NCBI GenBank assembly: GCA_016712375.1
Contig: JADJRE010000015.1
Coordinates: 52,667 to 116,666, forward strand
Length of the DNA stretch: 64,000 bases
DNA from: Rhodospirillales bacterium
Lineage (GTDB): Bacteria; Pseudomonadota; Alphaproteobacteria; Rhodospirillales; Defluviicoccaceae
Reading direction: 5' to 3'
Shown here one piece after another: positions 1-9,439 of this stretch. Positions within the stretch are counted from its first letter, which is position 1, and each line of letters starts with the position of its first letter. Position numbers and translations under genes: made by a program. The notes beneath the pieces were generated by a model. It was not told where the DNA came from and ran no database searches. It worked only from the letters and a program-made list of their open reading frames with translations.

Positions 1-98
1 CAAACTTATGCGGCGATAGAAGGTTCCCTTCTATGATCCGGTTCACAGAAGGCGGGCCGGCACGAGTGTTTACAGGCGTATCTCGCGGCCCGCCTGAT

Positions 99-1433
99 TC
101 ACCCGCCGTGCAAAATGGCGCAGATCAGCACCGACGCGGCGACACCGGCGACATCGGCGGCAAGGCCGACAACGACGGCGTGCCGCATTCGACGAATGCC
201 GACGGCGCCGAAGTAGACAGCCAGGACATAGAAAGTCGTCTCAGTCGAGCCCTGAATAGTGCTGACCAGATATCCGGTATAACTGTCTGGTCCGATGGCC
301 GGGTCGTTCAGAACAGAGGCTAGGTAAGCGAACGCGCCCGAACCAGACAGCGCCCGCAGCAGCCCCATTAGCAGCCCTTCTGCCGGCAGCCCGATGGGCG
401 CGGTCACAGCCCCGAGTGGGCGGATCAGCAAGTCAAGTGCGCCGCTCGCTCGCAGCATGCCGACAGCGACGAGGATGGCCACGAGATATGGAATGATCCG
501 CACGGCGACCTGGAAACCGTCGCGGGCTCCGTCGATGAACGCCTCGTAAACGCGCACGCGGCGGATGGCGCCGAACGTCAGCAGACCGGCAACGATCGCC
601 GGAATGATCCAGGGCGCTGCGGCGCGCCCCCAGATTATCGTCGCTGGGACGAGCAGCACGACTGCCAGCAGCGCCAGCATCGAAGCCCACGCCGGAAATC
701 CCCGCGCGGAATCATCCAGCGCAATCGCTTGGGCAGTAGCGTCAGCATCGGCCGCGGGATCCAACTCTTCACTGGCAACATGGGGCGCGGCGAGGGCAGG
801 GGATGCGGCAGATGAGCTGATCATGGGCTCCATCGGCCAGACTCGCTGGCAGCCCTTGGCCATCACAATGGCCACCATTGTCGAGCAAATCGTCGCAAAC
901 AGCGTCGTTGGCAAGATGCCGGCCGGGTCAGCGGATCCCGCCGCCGCTCGTAAAGCGATGACGCCCGTCGGCAGCAGCGTCACGCTCGAGGTGTTGATCG
1001 CGAGGAACAGCACCATAGCATTGCTAGCCGTTCCCTTCAGCGGATTGAGCGCATCCAGATGTTGCATCGCGCGGATGCCGAAGGGGGTTGCGGCGTTGCC
1101 GAGGCCGAGCACGTTGGCGGCGATGTTGAGGATCATCGCGCCCATCGCGGGATGCTCGGCCGGGACGGACGGGAACAGGCGGACGAGAAGCGGCCGCAGC
1201 AAGCGGGCGATGATCGCCAACAGGCCACCCGCTTCCGCCACTTTCATCAGTCCCAGGAACAGCGTCATCACGCCGACGAGGCCGATCGCCAGCGTGACGG
1301 CCTGGCTGGAGTCTTCGATAATCGCCTTTGCCAGCCGTGCCATCGTCTCGGCGTCGCCGCCTGCGATGCCGACCTGCCGGACGGCAGCGACGGCAAAGGC
1401 GGACAACACCAGAGCGAGAAAGATGCCGTTCAT
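99..1433 (-). CDS. SpmA/SpmB-like fused nucleoside-recognition (Gate) membrane protein
   Basis: A 444-residue integral membrane protein built as two Gate/nucleoside-recognition halves, matching spore maturation proteins A and B fused head to tail. The N-terminal half has hydrophobic helices and the conserved stretch NVLGLGNAATPFGI near residues 108-121. A hydrophilic Ala/Asp-rich linker lies near residues 205-245. The second half resumes near residue 250 and ends with further helices. The substrate is unknown for this family, and non-sporulating proteobacteria carry it widely, so a sporulation role is not implied. It lies 46 bases downstream of the XRE regulator on the same strand, so the two may be co-transcribed. 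The stop lies 98 bases from the window edge. The family call is secure and the function is not. Confidence 0.8.
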   Translation of the reverse strand: MNGIFLALVLSAFAVAAVRQVGIAGGDAETMARLAKAIIEDSSQAVTLAIGLVGVMTLFLGLMKVAEAGGLLAIIARLLRPLLVRLFPSVPAEHPAMGAMILNIAANVLGLGNAATPFGIRAMQHLDALNPLKGTASNAMVLFLAINTSSVTLLPTGVIALRAAAGSADPAGILPTTLFATICSTMVAIVMAKGCQRVWPMEPMISSSAASPALAAPHVASEELDPAADADATAQAIALDDSARGFPAWASMLALLAVVLLVPATIIWGRAAAPWIIPAIVAGLLTFGAIRRVRVYEAFIDGARDGFQVAVRIIPYLVAILVAVGMLRASGALDLLIRPLGAVTAPIGLPAEGLLMGLLRALSGSGAFAYLASVLNDPAIGPDSYTGYLVSTIQGSTETTFYVLAVYFGAVGIRRMRHAVVVGLAADVAGVAASVLICAILHGG

Positions 1434-1479
1434 CGTGCGCCATCGCCCACGAGGCGCGGTCGCAACGCTTTCCCGCCGT

Positions 1480-1926
1480 TCACTGCTTCTCGGCGAAGCC
1501 GAGGGTGCGGACGAGTTGGAACAGGCGCTTGCGGACGATTGGATCCGGGATGCGGAAGTAGTTGTGCATCAGCTCGAAAGCCTCGCGCGAGTTCATCGGG
1601 TTGACCTCGAACGACTGCGGCGGCGTGTCCGAAAGACCGCTCGCCAGGGCAAAGCCAGCCGATGCTGAGGAAGTGACGTCCTCGGAGGAGACGCCTTCAA
1701 AGAAGAAGGCCACCTCGACACCAAGTGCCTTGGCGATCTTGAACAGATTGCTGGCGCCCACCCGGTTGGTGCCGCTCTCATACTTCTGAATCTGCTGGAA
1801 GGTCACTCCGATCGCCTGACCAAGCTTGGTCTGGCTGATCCGCAAGCCGACGCGGCGACCTCGAATACGGTTACCGACATGCCGATCGATTGGATCGGGG
1901 CCCTCTTCTGCTACGGGCTTCCTCAT
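1480..1926 (-). CDS. XRE-family helix-turn-helix transcriptional regulator
   Basis: A 148-residue DNA-binding protein. A classic HTH_3 domain occupies about residues 12-70, with the recognition region SQTKLGQAIGVTFQQIQKYE and the conserved NRVGASNLFKIAKAL. The C-terminal half carries a short conserved tail ending RKRLFQLVRTLGF, as in alphaproteobacterial XRE proteins of this size. The reading frame is open upstream to 2070, but I chose the ATG at 1926 because the MRKP start gives the usual family length and the upstream residues are Arg-rich and unlike the family. The targets are unknown. The adjacent downstream membrane protein is a possible co-transcribed partner. Confidence 0.85.
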   Translation of the reverse strand: MRKPVAEEGPDPIDRHVGNRIRGRRVGLRISQTKLGQAIGVTFQQIQKYESGTNRVGASNLFKIAKALGVEVAFFFEGVSSEDVTSSASAGFALASGLSDTPPQSFEVNPMNSREAFELMHNYFRIPDPIVRKRLFQLVRTLGFAEKQ

Positions 1927-2113
1927 CTCACGAGGGTACGGCAAGTTGTACCCGCTGTCGAGACTCACGCTCGATTTTGCTAGCGAACGCCCCGAAAATG
2001 GTCGCGCTGGACGTCGCCGGCGCCGTTCGAAACGCGGGAGTTGCGCCGGGCAGGAACTCCGTGACAGCATCTTCCGAGCGATTTAAGCCGACCCGTCGCG
2101 GCAGCGGAGCAGG

Positions 2114-2503
2114 ATGTCCAGCCTCGTCATCCAGCGTCTTGATCACCTGGTGCTCACCGTCGCCGACGTCGAGGCGACCGCAGCGTTCTATGGCCGCGTT
2201 TTCGGTTTCCGCCGCGTTGATTCGGACGATGGGCGAATCGCCCTGGCGTTCGGGGCTCAGAAAATCAATCTCCACCTTGTAGGAACGGCTGTCCAGCCAC
2301 GCGCGGCGCATCCTCAGCCTGGCTCAGCTGATTTGTGCTTTGTTACCACTGAGCCGATCGAACGCGTGCTCGTTCATCTCGATACCTGCGGTATCGATCC
2401 GGTGGAAGGCCCGGTTCGACGCTTGGGAGCACTCGGAGCGATGACGTCGATCTACATCCGCGATCCGGACGGCAACCTGGCAGAAATCGCCGTCTACGAC
2501 TGA
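2114..2503 (+). CDS. VOC-family (glyoxalase/dioxygenase-like) protein
   Basis: A 129-residue single vicinal-oxygen-chelate domain. The opening IQRLDHLVLTVADVEATAAFYGRVFGF is the standard first beta-alpha-beta module, where the His of LDH is a metal ligand. The end YIRDPDGNLAEIAVYD carries the distal Glu ligand of the second module. Members include glyoxalase I, fosfomycin-resistance proteins and extradiol dioxygenases, and the length and motifs here do not separate them. The start is the first ATG after the divergent XRE regulator. Its 3' end overlaps the convergent CoA-binding gene by about 10 bases. Confidence 0.85.
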   Translation: MSSLVIQRLDHLVLTVADVEATAAFYGRVFGFRRVDSDDGRIALAFGAQKINLHLVGTAVQPRAAHPQPGSADLCFVTTEPIERVLVHLDTCGIDPVEGPVRRLGALGAMTSIYIRDPDGNLAEIAVYD

Positions 2504-2983
2504 TCGATAGCATCCCGATGGGGCACGATGGCCGAGCGATCGACATTGCCAAATAGGCGCGGAATTTCGATCTTCGGGCAACGGTTCATAATTACGCTTA
2601 TGCCGGCCTTCTCGCCGCGTCGCGCAGGCTGCGTCGTCGACTACGCCGAGTTGCATCCAGACAAAGCGAATGCCGAGCCGCGCCTTCAGCGCGATCGCCT
2701 CGTCGACGACGCCGCCGGCAGCGCTGCTGTTGCGAAAGACGTCGACCATCTGCACCGGAAACGGGATGTCGGCGAGCGCGGCATACACCCGCTCGCCGTT
2801 GATCATCTGACCCACCTCATTGGGATTGACCGGGATCGCCCGCCAGCCGCGCGTCTGCAGGAACGCCATGACGTAGTTGGACGCCCGCGCCGGGTTCGAC
2901 GACGCACCGACGACGGCGATCGTCGATGTCTCGGCGAAAGCGCGGCGCAGCAGCGCATCGGGGTAGGAAGGAGCGCCGTTCAT
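2494..2983 (-). CDS. CoA-binding domain protein (YccU-like), frame broken once
   Basis: A Rossmann-fold CoA-binding protein of about 162 residues once the break is repaired. The N-terminal TIAVVGASSNPARASNYV is the nucleotide-binding loop, and WRAIPVNPNE and RFVWMQLGVVDD follow. The frame then shifts at about 2620-2632. The other frame continues with AGISVIMNRCPKIEIPRL, the conserved C-terminus of this family, and stops at 2494. Removing one base joins the two. The ATG at 2983 overlaps the stop of the upstream enoyl-CoA hydratase as ATGA, so translation is probably coupled. An in-frame ATG at 2995 is the alternative start. The break is probably a sequencing error, although a real mutation cannot be excluded. 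The function of the family is poorly known. Confidence 0.8.
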
Positions 2984-3795
2984 GCGCCGGTCCATTCCGG
3001 CATCGGCCGCTTGGCGAGGAAGGCGTCGATGCCGTCCTGCGCATCGCGGGTTCGCATATTGCAGGCCATGGTCTCGCTGGCGAGTTCGTACGCCGCTTCT
3101 ATTCCAGCTTCCAACTGCTTGTAGAAAAGCCGTTTCCCGAGTGCCACGGCAGCCGGTGACTTGGCTGCGACGGAGGCCGCCAACTCACCGACCGCGGCAT
3201 CGAGGCGGTCGGACGGGACGACGCGGTTGAGCAGCCCCCAGCGCTCGGCAGTTGCCGCGTCGACGAACTCGCCGGTGAGCAGCATCTCCATCGCCCGCTT
3301 GCGCGGCAGGTTGCGGCTCAGCGCCACCATCGGCGTTGAGCAGAAGAGCCCGAGGTTGACCCCGGACACGGCGAATCGCGCGCCTTCGGCGGCGACCGCC
3401 AGATCACAGCTGGCAACCAGCTGGCAGCCGGCGGCGGTGGCGACGCCCTGCACCTTGGCGATGACCGGTTGCGGGATGCGAACGATGGCCAGCATCACGT
3501 CGGCGCATCGGCGAAACAGCGCCCGCACCGCTTCCTCGCCTGGGTCGGCGCGCATCTGCTTCAGGTCATGGCCGGTGCAGAAGGCCTTGCCGGCGCCGGC
3601 GAGGATGACGACGCGGGTGCTCCGATCCTCACCGATCGCCTGAAACGCTCCGAGAAGCGCGTCCAGCAGTTCGACCGAGAGCGCATTGAATTTATCCGGC
3701 CGGTTCATGGTCAGCGTGGCAATGCCGGCCGAATCGCTGCGCGACAGCAGCTCCAACACCGGGGCGCCCGGCCGTTCCGTCGTAACTGTGTGCAT
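2980..3795 (-). CDS. Enoyl-CoA hydratase/isomerase family protein
   Basis: A 271-residue crotonase-fold protein. It shows the substrate-binding segment RPDKFNALS near residue 33, the oxyanion-hole stretch AFCTGHDLKQM, and the second oxyanion-hole segment KVQGVATAAGCQLVASCDLAVA. In this second segment the usual catalytic Glu is absent, as in many non-hydratase crotonases resembling ECHDC3. The exact substrate cannot be assigned. The ATG at 3795 is preceded by an AGGAG ribosome-binding site, so it is preferred over the longer open frame to 3843. The CoA-binding gene follows with an ATGA overlap, forming a two-gene unit likely handling acyl-CoA. Confidence 0.88.
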   Translation of the reverse strand: MHTVTTERPGAPVLELLSRSDSAGIATLTMNRPDKFNALSVELLDALLGAFQAIGEDRSTRVVILAGAGKAFCTGHDLKQMRADPGEEAVRALFRRCADVMLAIVRIPQPVIAKVQGVATAAGCQLVASCDLAVAAEGARFAVSGVNLGLFCSTPMVALSRNLPRKRAMEMLLTGEFVDAATAERWGLLNRVVPSDRLDAAVGELAASVAAKSPAAVALGKRLFYKQLEAGIEAAYELASETMACNMRTRDAQDGIDAFLAKRPMPEWTGA

Positions 3796-4164
3796 GCCCG
3801 CACTCCTTTCCACCCGCAATGTCTTCCCCGGCCTACCTGACATATGTCAGCCGACGCGCCGACGCGGACAAGGAAAAACGGCAGGGGCGGGGGACGGCGC
3901 ACCGCAGGGTGCGTCAAGCGAAGCGACACGCACCCAGGGCGCCGCAACCGGCGCAAAGCGGGGTGCGGCATCATCAGCGGGTCACGCTGCGACGACCAGG
4001 ATTAACGTCGGCTTCGGAGACAAAATACGCAACGTTACGCATTGCCTGTTCAACCAACGAGCGATACGCTTGTTGTACTGCCGTAATGTACAAGTCGCTA
4101 CGGAGCCACGCTCATAGAGCACAGTATCTGAGAGTTATCCGCAATACTAAAAAGGACCTGTGTG
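3796..4164. other. Intergenic region between divergent enoyl-CoA hydratase and secreted-protein genes
   Basis: No supported gene. It holds the REP-like palindrome and an AT-richer stretch from about 4020 to 4160 that should carry the promoter of the downstream secreted protein. An AAGGA ribosome-binding site lies at about 4151-4155. Confidence 0.5.
3907..3935. repeat. Extragenic palindrome (REP-like)
   Basis: Inverted repeat in which GGGTGCGT at the left pairs with ACGCACCC at the right around a short AAGCGAAGCG-type centre. Such palindromes are common dispersed intergenic elements in proteobacteria. It could also act as a transcription end signal. Confidence 0.45.
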
Positions 4165-5768
4165 ATGAACTACTTCGGGAGAGAATGCGTTTTCACTGCG
4201 GCGTTGCTCGCTGGAACGGCGTTGTCTTCAGCAACGATAGCTGCGACGATCGACTGGGCCACTGTCGTCAACAACGGCGACACGATGCCGGGATCGACGG
4301 CAAAATTTAATAGTTACAACCAGCCGTCGATCAACAACGCTTGCACCGTTGTTTTTCGCGCTCGCAGCAAGGGCCCATCACAGCCGATCCGAGGAATTTA
4401 TAGCCGCAGCGGATGCAACCCCGCGAGGGAACTTGTGCGGCTAAAGGCGGTGGGTAATTTGGTTCCGCAACCGAACAATACCGGCGCCACCTTCAACGAG
4501 TTTCCGGCATTTCCAAGGATCGACCTCGCCTCGGGGATGGTCGCCACGCGTGGCCAATCTGAACCCGTCTACCGCTACATGTTGCCTGACGGAACGGAGA
4601 CGCGCACTGGAACCTCCGGCATCTACGCCAAACCCTTTGGAGCGATGATCACTGGTGCTAGTCAGTTAGGCGCCGTCGCCGGTTTCGAAAAGTTCGAAGT
4701 TCCGGGAACGCTACCGGGCACTAGGTTTGACCAGTTTCCAGGTGCGCCGTCGGCAACCAGCCGGACAGCCATTGCCTTCAAGGGCAACTATACCGAGGGT
4801 GTTGAGTCGAGAACGGGCGTCTTCTATCGCAACATATCCGCCGGTGGAGGTGCCGCGCCGGTGCAACTAGTCGCAAACAGCCAAACGCTTATTCCCGGAG
4901 AAAGCACGGTTTTCGGTTCGACCGCTCCGCCCAGCGCCGCCAATGACAAGATGGTGTTTTGGGTGTCGACAATGAAGAAACTCCAACCAAGGGCGGCATC
5001 TACCAAGCAAAGATGAACATTGCAGCAACCACGATTCAGCTGCCGCCGGCGCTGCGGGCGCTGGTGAAGATCGGGGGAGCGGTGCCCGGCGTACCCGGCG
5101 CTAGTTTCACGCGCCTCAGTGAAGGGATTTCCTATACCGGCCGATATGTCGGCTACTGGGGAGCCTGGGGGACCCAGACGCGGACAATAAACCTACAGTG
5201 TCCAACAGATGGAAACCAAGATCTTATCAAGTACTGCAACGGCCAGTATCCCTCTGGCTTCAACGTTGCAGTGCCGGTCAACCAGGGGATATTCGTGCGC
5301 GATACATGGACATCCAAAAACCAGCTGATTGTTCGGACCAACGCTGAGGGACAATACCTGGACTTTCTCTATTGGGTGTTTTCCGGACGGCCACCGGGCG
5401 CGGGCGGCGGAGACGACGGAGACGATCTTGAGCCGGCTCGCTGGCGGTCATCCGCGTTCACGGCGGTGAGCGTCAGGTCATCCGACGGGGGTGTGGCGAC
5501 GGCGTTCAAGGCCACTAAGACTGACCAAACTGTAGGCATTTATGCGCGGTCAAAGCCAACGGGCAACCTCCTTACCGTACTCGAAGAGGGCGCTTCCGCC
5601 ACTGACGTGGATCCCGAGGCCCCGGCTGGATCCGACGTGATCACACTCGGTATCGAGCGCGACGGCTTCAGGTCGTGCCGCTTGGCACTGACGGCCGGCA
5701 TGCTCGAACCCATAACTTCCACGGGCTGGGCCGGCATCTACGTCACCGATGACGTCTGCAAGTTCTAG
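4165..5768 (+). CDS. Secreted protein of unknown function, frame broken once
   Basis: An exported protein of about 534 residues after repair. An N-terminal signal peptide (FTAALLAGTALSSATIAA) is followed by motifs recurring through the protein: phrases such as GIYSRSG, SGIYAKPF and GGIYQAKM with intervening LVANSQTLIPGES and LVKIGGAVPGVPG. This periodicity suggests a repeat fold such as a beta-propeller, but I do not recognise a named family with certainty. The break is at the GGG of 4961-4963. Adding one G joins NDKMVFWG to VDNEETPTKGG with no stop. The ATG at 4165 follows GTG at 4162 and has AAGGA upstream. It is a monocistronic unit with a hairpin downstream. Confidence 0.7.
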
Positions 5769-5825
5769 CGAATTGTAGCCACCGATGGCCGTCGGACGCT
5801 TCCTTCCACGACTACGGAAAGGAGC

Positions 5826-5845
5826 CTCCGGCGGCTTTTCCGGAG
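5826..5845 (+). terminator. Putative terminator hairpin
   Basis: CTCCGG pairs with CCGGAG around an eight-base loop, followed by CATTTTAT. It lies 58 bases after the secreted-protein stop. The T-tract is weak, so this is tentative. Confidence 0.4.
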
Positions 5846-6034
5846 CATTTTATACACTAACGGTTACATCCGCTTTTACGTTTCTGTGCCTGAGGTGGCG
5901 AGAGCTTTGCTCGGTTCGACGCGGTGCCGGCGGGATCGCTTTCCCCCCACGTCGCCTACCGTCCCCATTGCGCATTGACGTCGCCGGCGCTTCGCCTAGG
6001 CTCGGTTGGCGAGCGGGCGGTGGAGCGGTAATCG

Positions 6035-6466
6035 ATGTCGGCTGCGAAGATTTCGGTCGCGGAGTTTGATGCGATCGTCCGCGAGGATTTGACCTGGGCG
6101 CACGACATCGGCATGCGGGCCGATGAAATTGCGCACGGCCGGGCGATTCTGCGCCTGCCGTTCCGCAGCAGTTCGCTGCGACCGGGCGGCGTCGTCTCCG
6201 GGCCCTCGATCATGGCGCTGGCGGATGCCTGCATGTATGCCGTCGTGCTGTCGGCCATCGGCAGCGTCAAGCTGGCGGTCACCACCAGCTTCAACATCAA
6301 TTTTCTTTATGGTGCCTTGCCAGTCGATCTGCTGGCCGAAGGCGCGATGCTGCGTTTGGGAAAGCGACTGGCGGTGATCGAGGTGCGGGTGCACTCGGAA
6401 GGTCGCGTCCAGCCGGTTGCGCACGCGACCGGCACCTATTCGATTCCGCCGGCGAAGGCGCCGTGA
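6035..6466 (+). CDS. PaaI-family hotdog-fold thioesterase
   Basis: A 143-residue hotdog protein of the PaaI/YbgC class. The central helix GGVVSGPSIMALADACMYAVV carries the Gly-rich turn and the Asp of LADA, typical of this class. It is followed by strands ending in VAHATGTYSIP. Such enzymes hydrolyse acyl-CoA thioesters in the cytoplasm, and the substrate cannot be told from sequence. GTGGAGCGG upstream of the ATG is an acceptable ribosome-binding site. It converges on the bacteriohemerythrin gene, and no operon is evident. Confidence 0.82.
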   Translation: MSAAKISVAEFDAIVREDLTWAHDIGMRADEIAHGRAILRLPFRSSSLRPGGVVSGPSIMALADACMYAVVLSAIGSVKLAVTTSFNINFLYGALPVDLLAEGAMLRLGKRLAVIEVRVHSEGRVQPVAHATGTYSIPPAKAP

Positions 6467-6490
6467 GCGAGCAGGCCGCGGTGCGAACGA

Positions 6491-6967
6491 TCAGCCGCCG
6501 GCGGCGACGGACAATGGTGCTTCGCTGATGGCGCCAAACGCCCGGTCGGCTTCCTGCACCTTCTGGGCGGCGCCCTGCATGAACGGCGAATAAAGCTTGT
6601 CGCGGCCGACAATGTGGGCGGTCAGCCAGTTCTTGAGGAAAGCCAGCACCTCGCGGCCATGCATCGATTCCGCATTGCGGCGGTAGCGCTCCCGAATATC
6701 GTGCACTTGCGCCCGCAACGTGTGGTGCGTGCGCAGATGCGCGTCGATCTCCGGGTAGCCGCAGGCCCGCATCAACTGTTCCTCGCGGGCGAAGTGGTAG
6801 TCGGTGTAGTCGAGCAACGCATCCAGAACCTTGCTGATGGTGGCGCTGGGTTCCCCCGCCCGGATGGCGTCGTCCAACTGGTTGATCAGGCTGATCAGCA
6901 CCTTGTGGTCGGTGTCGAGAGAATTGACGCCGACGCTGAAATCAGGCGTCCAGTGAATGAGCGGCAT
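6491..6967 (-). CDS. Bacteriohemerythrin
   Basis: A 158-residue four-helix-bundle protein expected to bind O2 at a di-iron site. Ligand motifs appear in order: the His of HWTP near the N-terminus, the His of DTDHKVL, the HxxxE of DYHFAREEQLM, HxxxH around LRTHHTLRAQ, and the His/Asp pair of LTAHIVGRDKLY. This is the full bacteriohemerythrin set. I chose the ATG at 6967 (MPLIHW) because an AGGTAGGA-like site precedes it and family members start just before this HWTP-type motif. The longer frame to 6988 adds only seven residues. It probably senses or stores oxygen, often in connection with chemotaxis or microaerobic life. Confidence 0.9.
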   Translation of the reverse strand: MPLIHWTPDFSVGVNSLDTDHKVLISLINQLDDAIRAGEPSATISKVLDALLDYTDYHFAREEQLMRACGYPEIDAHLRTHHTLRAQVHDIRERYRRNAESMHGREVLAFLKNWLTAHIVGRDKLYSPFMQGAAQKVQEADRAFGAISEAPLSVAAGG

Positions 6968-7240
6968 TGCGCGCGTCCTACCTCGCATCGGCCGGCACGG
7001 ATTTGCGATAAGTTTGATCCACCGGCTTCCTTTTCAGGAAACCACTATTCGCGCCCGCAAACAACTCCTGCCCGCTGGAGATTTCGAAAACCGCGCGCTT
7101 GCATGCGGGTTATCGCCCGGATCGCGGCTTGCTGGTTGACAGGCGGGGATGCTGTGGCATATTGCACGGCCTTTCGCGCCGAAACGGCGATCAACGTCGT
7201 CGCGTTGCCGGGCGCCCAGCACCGTATCCGAGGAAAGACC

Positions 7241-7699
7241 ATGAAGACCTATTCCGCACGGCCGGCGGATGTCACCCACGGCTGGTATGTCATCGATGCG
7301 GACGGCTGCGTCCTCGGGCGGTTGGCGTCGATCGTTGCGATGCGGCTGCGCGGCAAGCACAAGGCGATGTTCACGCCGCATGTCGACTGCGGCGACCACA
7401 TCATCGTCGTCAATGCCGAAAAGGTCGCGCTTACCGGGCGCAAGCGCGAGGACAAAATATTCTACTGGCACACCGGCCATCCCGGCGGCATCAAGCAGCG
7501 GACGATGGCGCAGATTCTCGACGGCCGCTACCCGGAGCGGGCCATCGAGAAGGCTGTGGAGCGCATGGTGCCGCGTGGCCCGCTCGGCCGGGCAGTGATG
7601 AAGAAGCTGCGCGTTTACAAAGGGCCCGAGCACCCGCACACTGCACAGCAGCCGCAGTCGCTCGACATTGCCTCCTTCAATCCCAAGAACAAGCGGTAG
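7241..7699 (+). CDS. rplM: 50S ribosomal protein L13
   Basis: A 152-residue ribosomal protein that binds 23S rRNA early in 50S assembly. The start MKTYSARPADV and the segments WYVIDADGCVLGRLAS, HVDCGDHIIVVNAEKV and YWHTGHPGGIK are diagnostic, as is the PRGPLGRAVMKKLRVYKG tail. The ATG at 7241 has GAGGAAAG seven bases upstream. The reading frame extends far upstream but those residues are not family sequence. It is followed after 9 bases by rpsI, the conserved L13-S9 operon. Confidence 0.97.
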   Translation: MKTYSARPADVTHGWYVIDADGCVLGRLASIVAMRLRGKHKAMFTPHVDCGDHIIVVNAEKVALTGRKREDKIFYWHTGHPGGIKQRTMAQILDGRYPERAIEKAVERMVPRGPLGRAVMKKLRVYKGPEHPHTAQQPQSLDIASFNPKNKR

Positions 7700-7708
7700 C
7701 AGGTTCGT

Positions 7709-8185
7709 ATGGCCGACCCCATCACCTCCCTCCAGGACCTCGAGCAGATCGCCCAGCCGGCGGCCGAGGCGCCTCCGGCGCAACCGCAGCTCGACCGCTA
7801 TGGCCGCGCGTACGCAACCGGTAAGCGCAAGGACGCGGTTGCCCGCGTCTGGATCAAGCCCGGTCGCGGCGAGATCAAGGTGAACGGCCGCGACGTCTCG
7901 GTTTTCTTCGCCCGTCCTACCTTGCGCATGGTGATCAATCAGCCGTTCGTCGTTGCCGGCCGCGCCGATCAGTACGATGTGATGTGCACCGTCAGCGGAG
8001 GCGGCTTGTCAGGACAAGCTGGCGCGCTGCGCCATGGCATCAGCCGCGCCTTGACGCGCTTCGAGCCGGCACTGCGCGGTGCGCTGAAGAGCGGCGGCTT
8101 CCTGACACGCGATCCACGCGTCGTCGAGCGCAAGAAGTACGGCCGTGCCAAGGCCCGGCGCAGCTTCCAGTTCTCCAAGCGCTAA
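7709..8185 (+). CDS. rpsI: 30S ribosomal protein S9
   Basis: A 158-residue small-subunit protein whose C-terminal tail reaches the P-site tRNA. Family hallmarks are YATGKRKDAVARVWIKPG, the central GGLSGQAGALRHGISRAL and the basic end KKYGRAKARRSFQFSKR. An acidic/Pro/Gln-rich extension of about 25 residues at the N-terminus is usual in alphaproteobacteria. It is the second gene of the rplM-rpsI operon. Confidence 0.97.
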   Translation: MADPITSLQDLEQIAQPAAEAPPAQPQLDRYGRAYATGKRKDAVARVWIKPGRGEIKVNGRDVSVFFARPTLRMVINQPFVVAGRADQYDVMCTVSGGGLSGQAGALRHGISRALTRFEPALRGALKSGGFLTRDPRVVERKKYGRAKARRSFQFSKR

Positions 8186-8311
8186 CCTTCGGCCGGCACC
8201 AGCCTTCGGCGCGTCCTTACTTTCGACACCTAACCTCGGTCCTTCCCACATGCAGGAGAACAGGGGTCTGGATGAGGGGACGTGTCGGGACCGCATGAGT
8301 AATCTTTCAAG

Positions 8312-9385
8312 ATGACCACCAGTTCGCCCTCAGCCAATCGCGTCCGCGTCGCCGTCGTCGGCGCCAGCGGCTACACGGGAGCCGAACTGGTGCGGCTGCT
8401 GGTTGAGCACTCGGCTGCCGACATCGTCGCGATGACTGCCGACCGGAAGGCCGGCCAGGATTTCGGCGCAGTCTTCCCGCATCTCGCCGGCGCGGCCCGG
8501 GCGCACGCGCTGCCGCCGCTACAACCCGTCGACGCGGTCGACTGGCAGGCGGTGGATGTTGCCTTCTTTGGCTTGCCGCACGGAGCGGCGCAGCCGCTGG
8601 CGGCGTCGATGCCGAGCCACGTGCGGATGATCGATCTGTCGCCCGACTTCCGCTTCACCGACCCTGCCGTCTATGCGGAGTGGTATGGGCAGCCGCATGC
8701 CGCACCGCAGATGCAAGAACAGGCGGTTTACGGGCTCACCGAGTGGTCCCGCGATCGAATTCGGAACGCGCGGCTGGTCGGCTGCCCCGGCTGTTATCCG
8801 ACCGCTTCGCTGCTGCCGCTGCTGCCCGTTGTCGAGGGGGGATTGATCGAGGCCGATGACATTGTCATCGACGCCAAGTCCGGCGTTTCGGGCGCCGGGC
8901 GCGCCGCCAAAGAGGCTTCGCTGTTTACCGAGGTGGCGGAGGGCGTTCACGCGTATGGCGTCGCGTCGCACCGGCACGCGCCGGAGATCGAGGAGCAGGT
9001 CTCGTCGGTCGCCGGTCGGCCAGTGCTGCTCAATTTCACTCCACACCTGATGCCGATGAACCGCGGCATTTTTGCCAGCATCTATGTCCGGCTGAAGGGC
9101 GGCGCGAGCGCGGATGATCTGCGAGCGAGGCTTGCCGCTCGTTACGCGGATGAGCCCTTCGTGCGCGTGCTGGAGCCGGGCGTCTTACCGGCCACCCGCC
9201 ATGTGCGCGGCTCCAATCACAACCTGATCGCCGTCTTCGCCGACCGCGTTCCTGGCCGCGCCATTTTGCTCTCCGTCATCGACAATCTGGTCAAGGGTGC
9301 CTCGGGCCAGGCCATTCAGAACATGAACGTTGCCTGCCAACTTCCCGAGACCACGGGCCTAACCCAGCAACCGCTGTTCCCTTGA
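8312..9385 (+). CDS. argC: N-acetyl-gamma-glutamyl-phosphate reductase
   Basis: A 357-residue NADPH-dependent enzyme of arginine synthesis that reduces N-acetylglutamyl phosphate to the semialdehyde. The N-terminal Rossmann motif VAVVGASGYTGAELVRLL binds NADP. The catalytic Cys is in LVGCPGCYPTASLLPL. The later GAGRAAKE and the histidine-containing SHRHAPEIEEQ belong to the substrate site. The length fits the long form of ArgC. It lies 126 bases after rpsI on the same strand, as in many alphaproteobacteria, and may be read through from the ribosomal operon or have its own promoter. Confidence 0.96.
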   Translation: MTTSSPSANRVRVAVVGASGYTGAELVRLLVEHSAADIVAMTADRKAGQDFGAVFPHLAGAARAHALPPLQPVDAVDWQAVDVAFFGLPHGAAQPLAASMPSHVRMIDLSPDFRFTDPAVYAEWYGQPHAAPQMQEQAVYGLTEWSRDRIRNARLVGCPGCYPTASLLPLLPVVEGGLIEADDIVIDAKSGVSGAGRAAKEASLFTEVAEGVHAYGVASHRHAPEIEEQVSSVAGRPVLLNFTPHLMPMNRGIFASIYVRLKGGASADDLRARLAARYADEPFVRVLEPGVLPATRHVRGSNHNLIAVFADRVPGRAILLSVIDNLVKGASGQAIQNMNVACQLPETTGLTQQPLFP

Positions 9386-9439
9386 GAACCGGGTTACGCA
9401 CGAGCACCGCAACGGGAGGTCGCTCGCATAGCCGCCGCG

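Noticed and set aside
99..1433. Sporulation-related function for the SpmA/SpmB-like protein
   Set aside because: The family is widespread in bacteria that do not sporulate, and no other sporulation gene is nearby.
5785..6069. 94-codon open frame after the secreted protein
   Set aside because: It overlaps a terminator-like hairpin and the thioesterase start, and is Arg-rich without structure.
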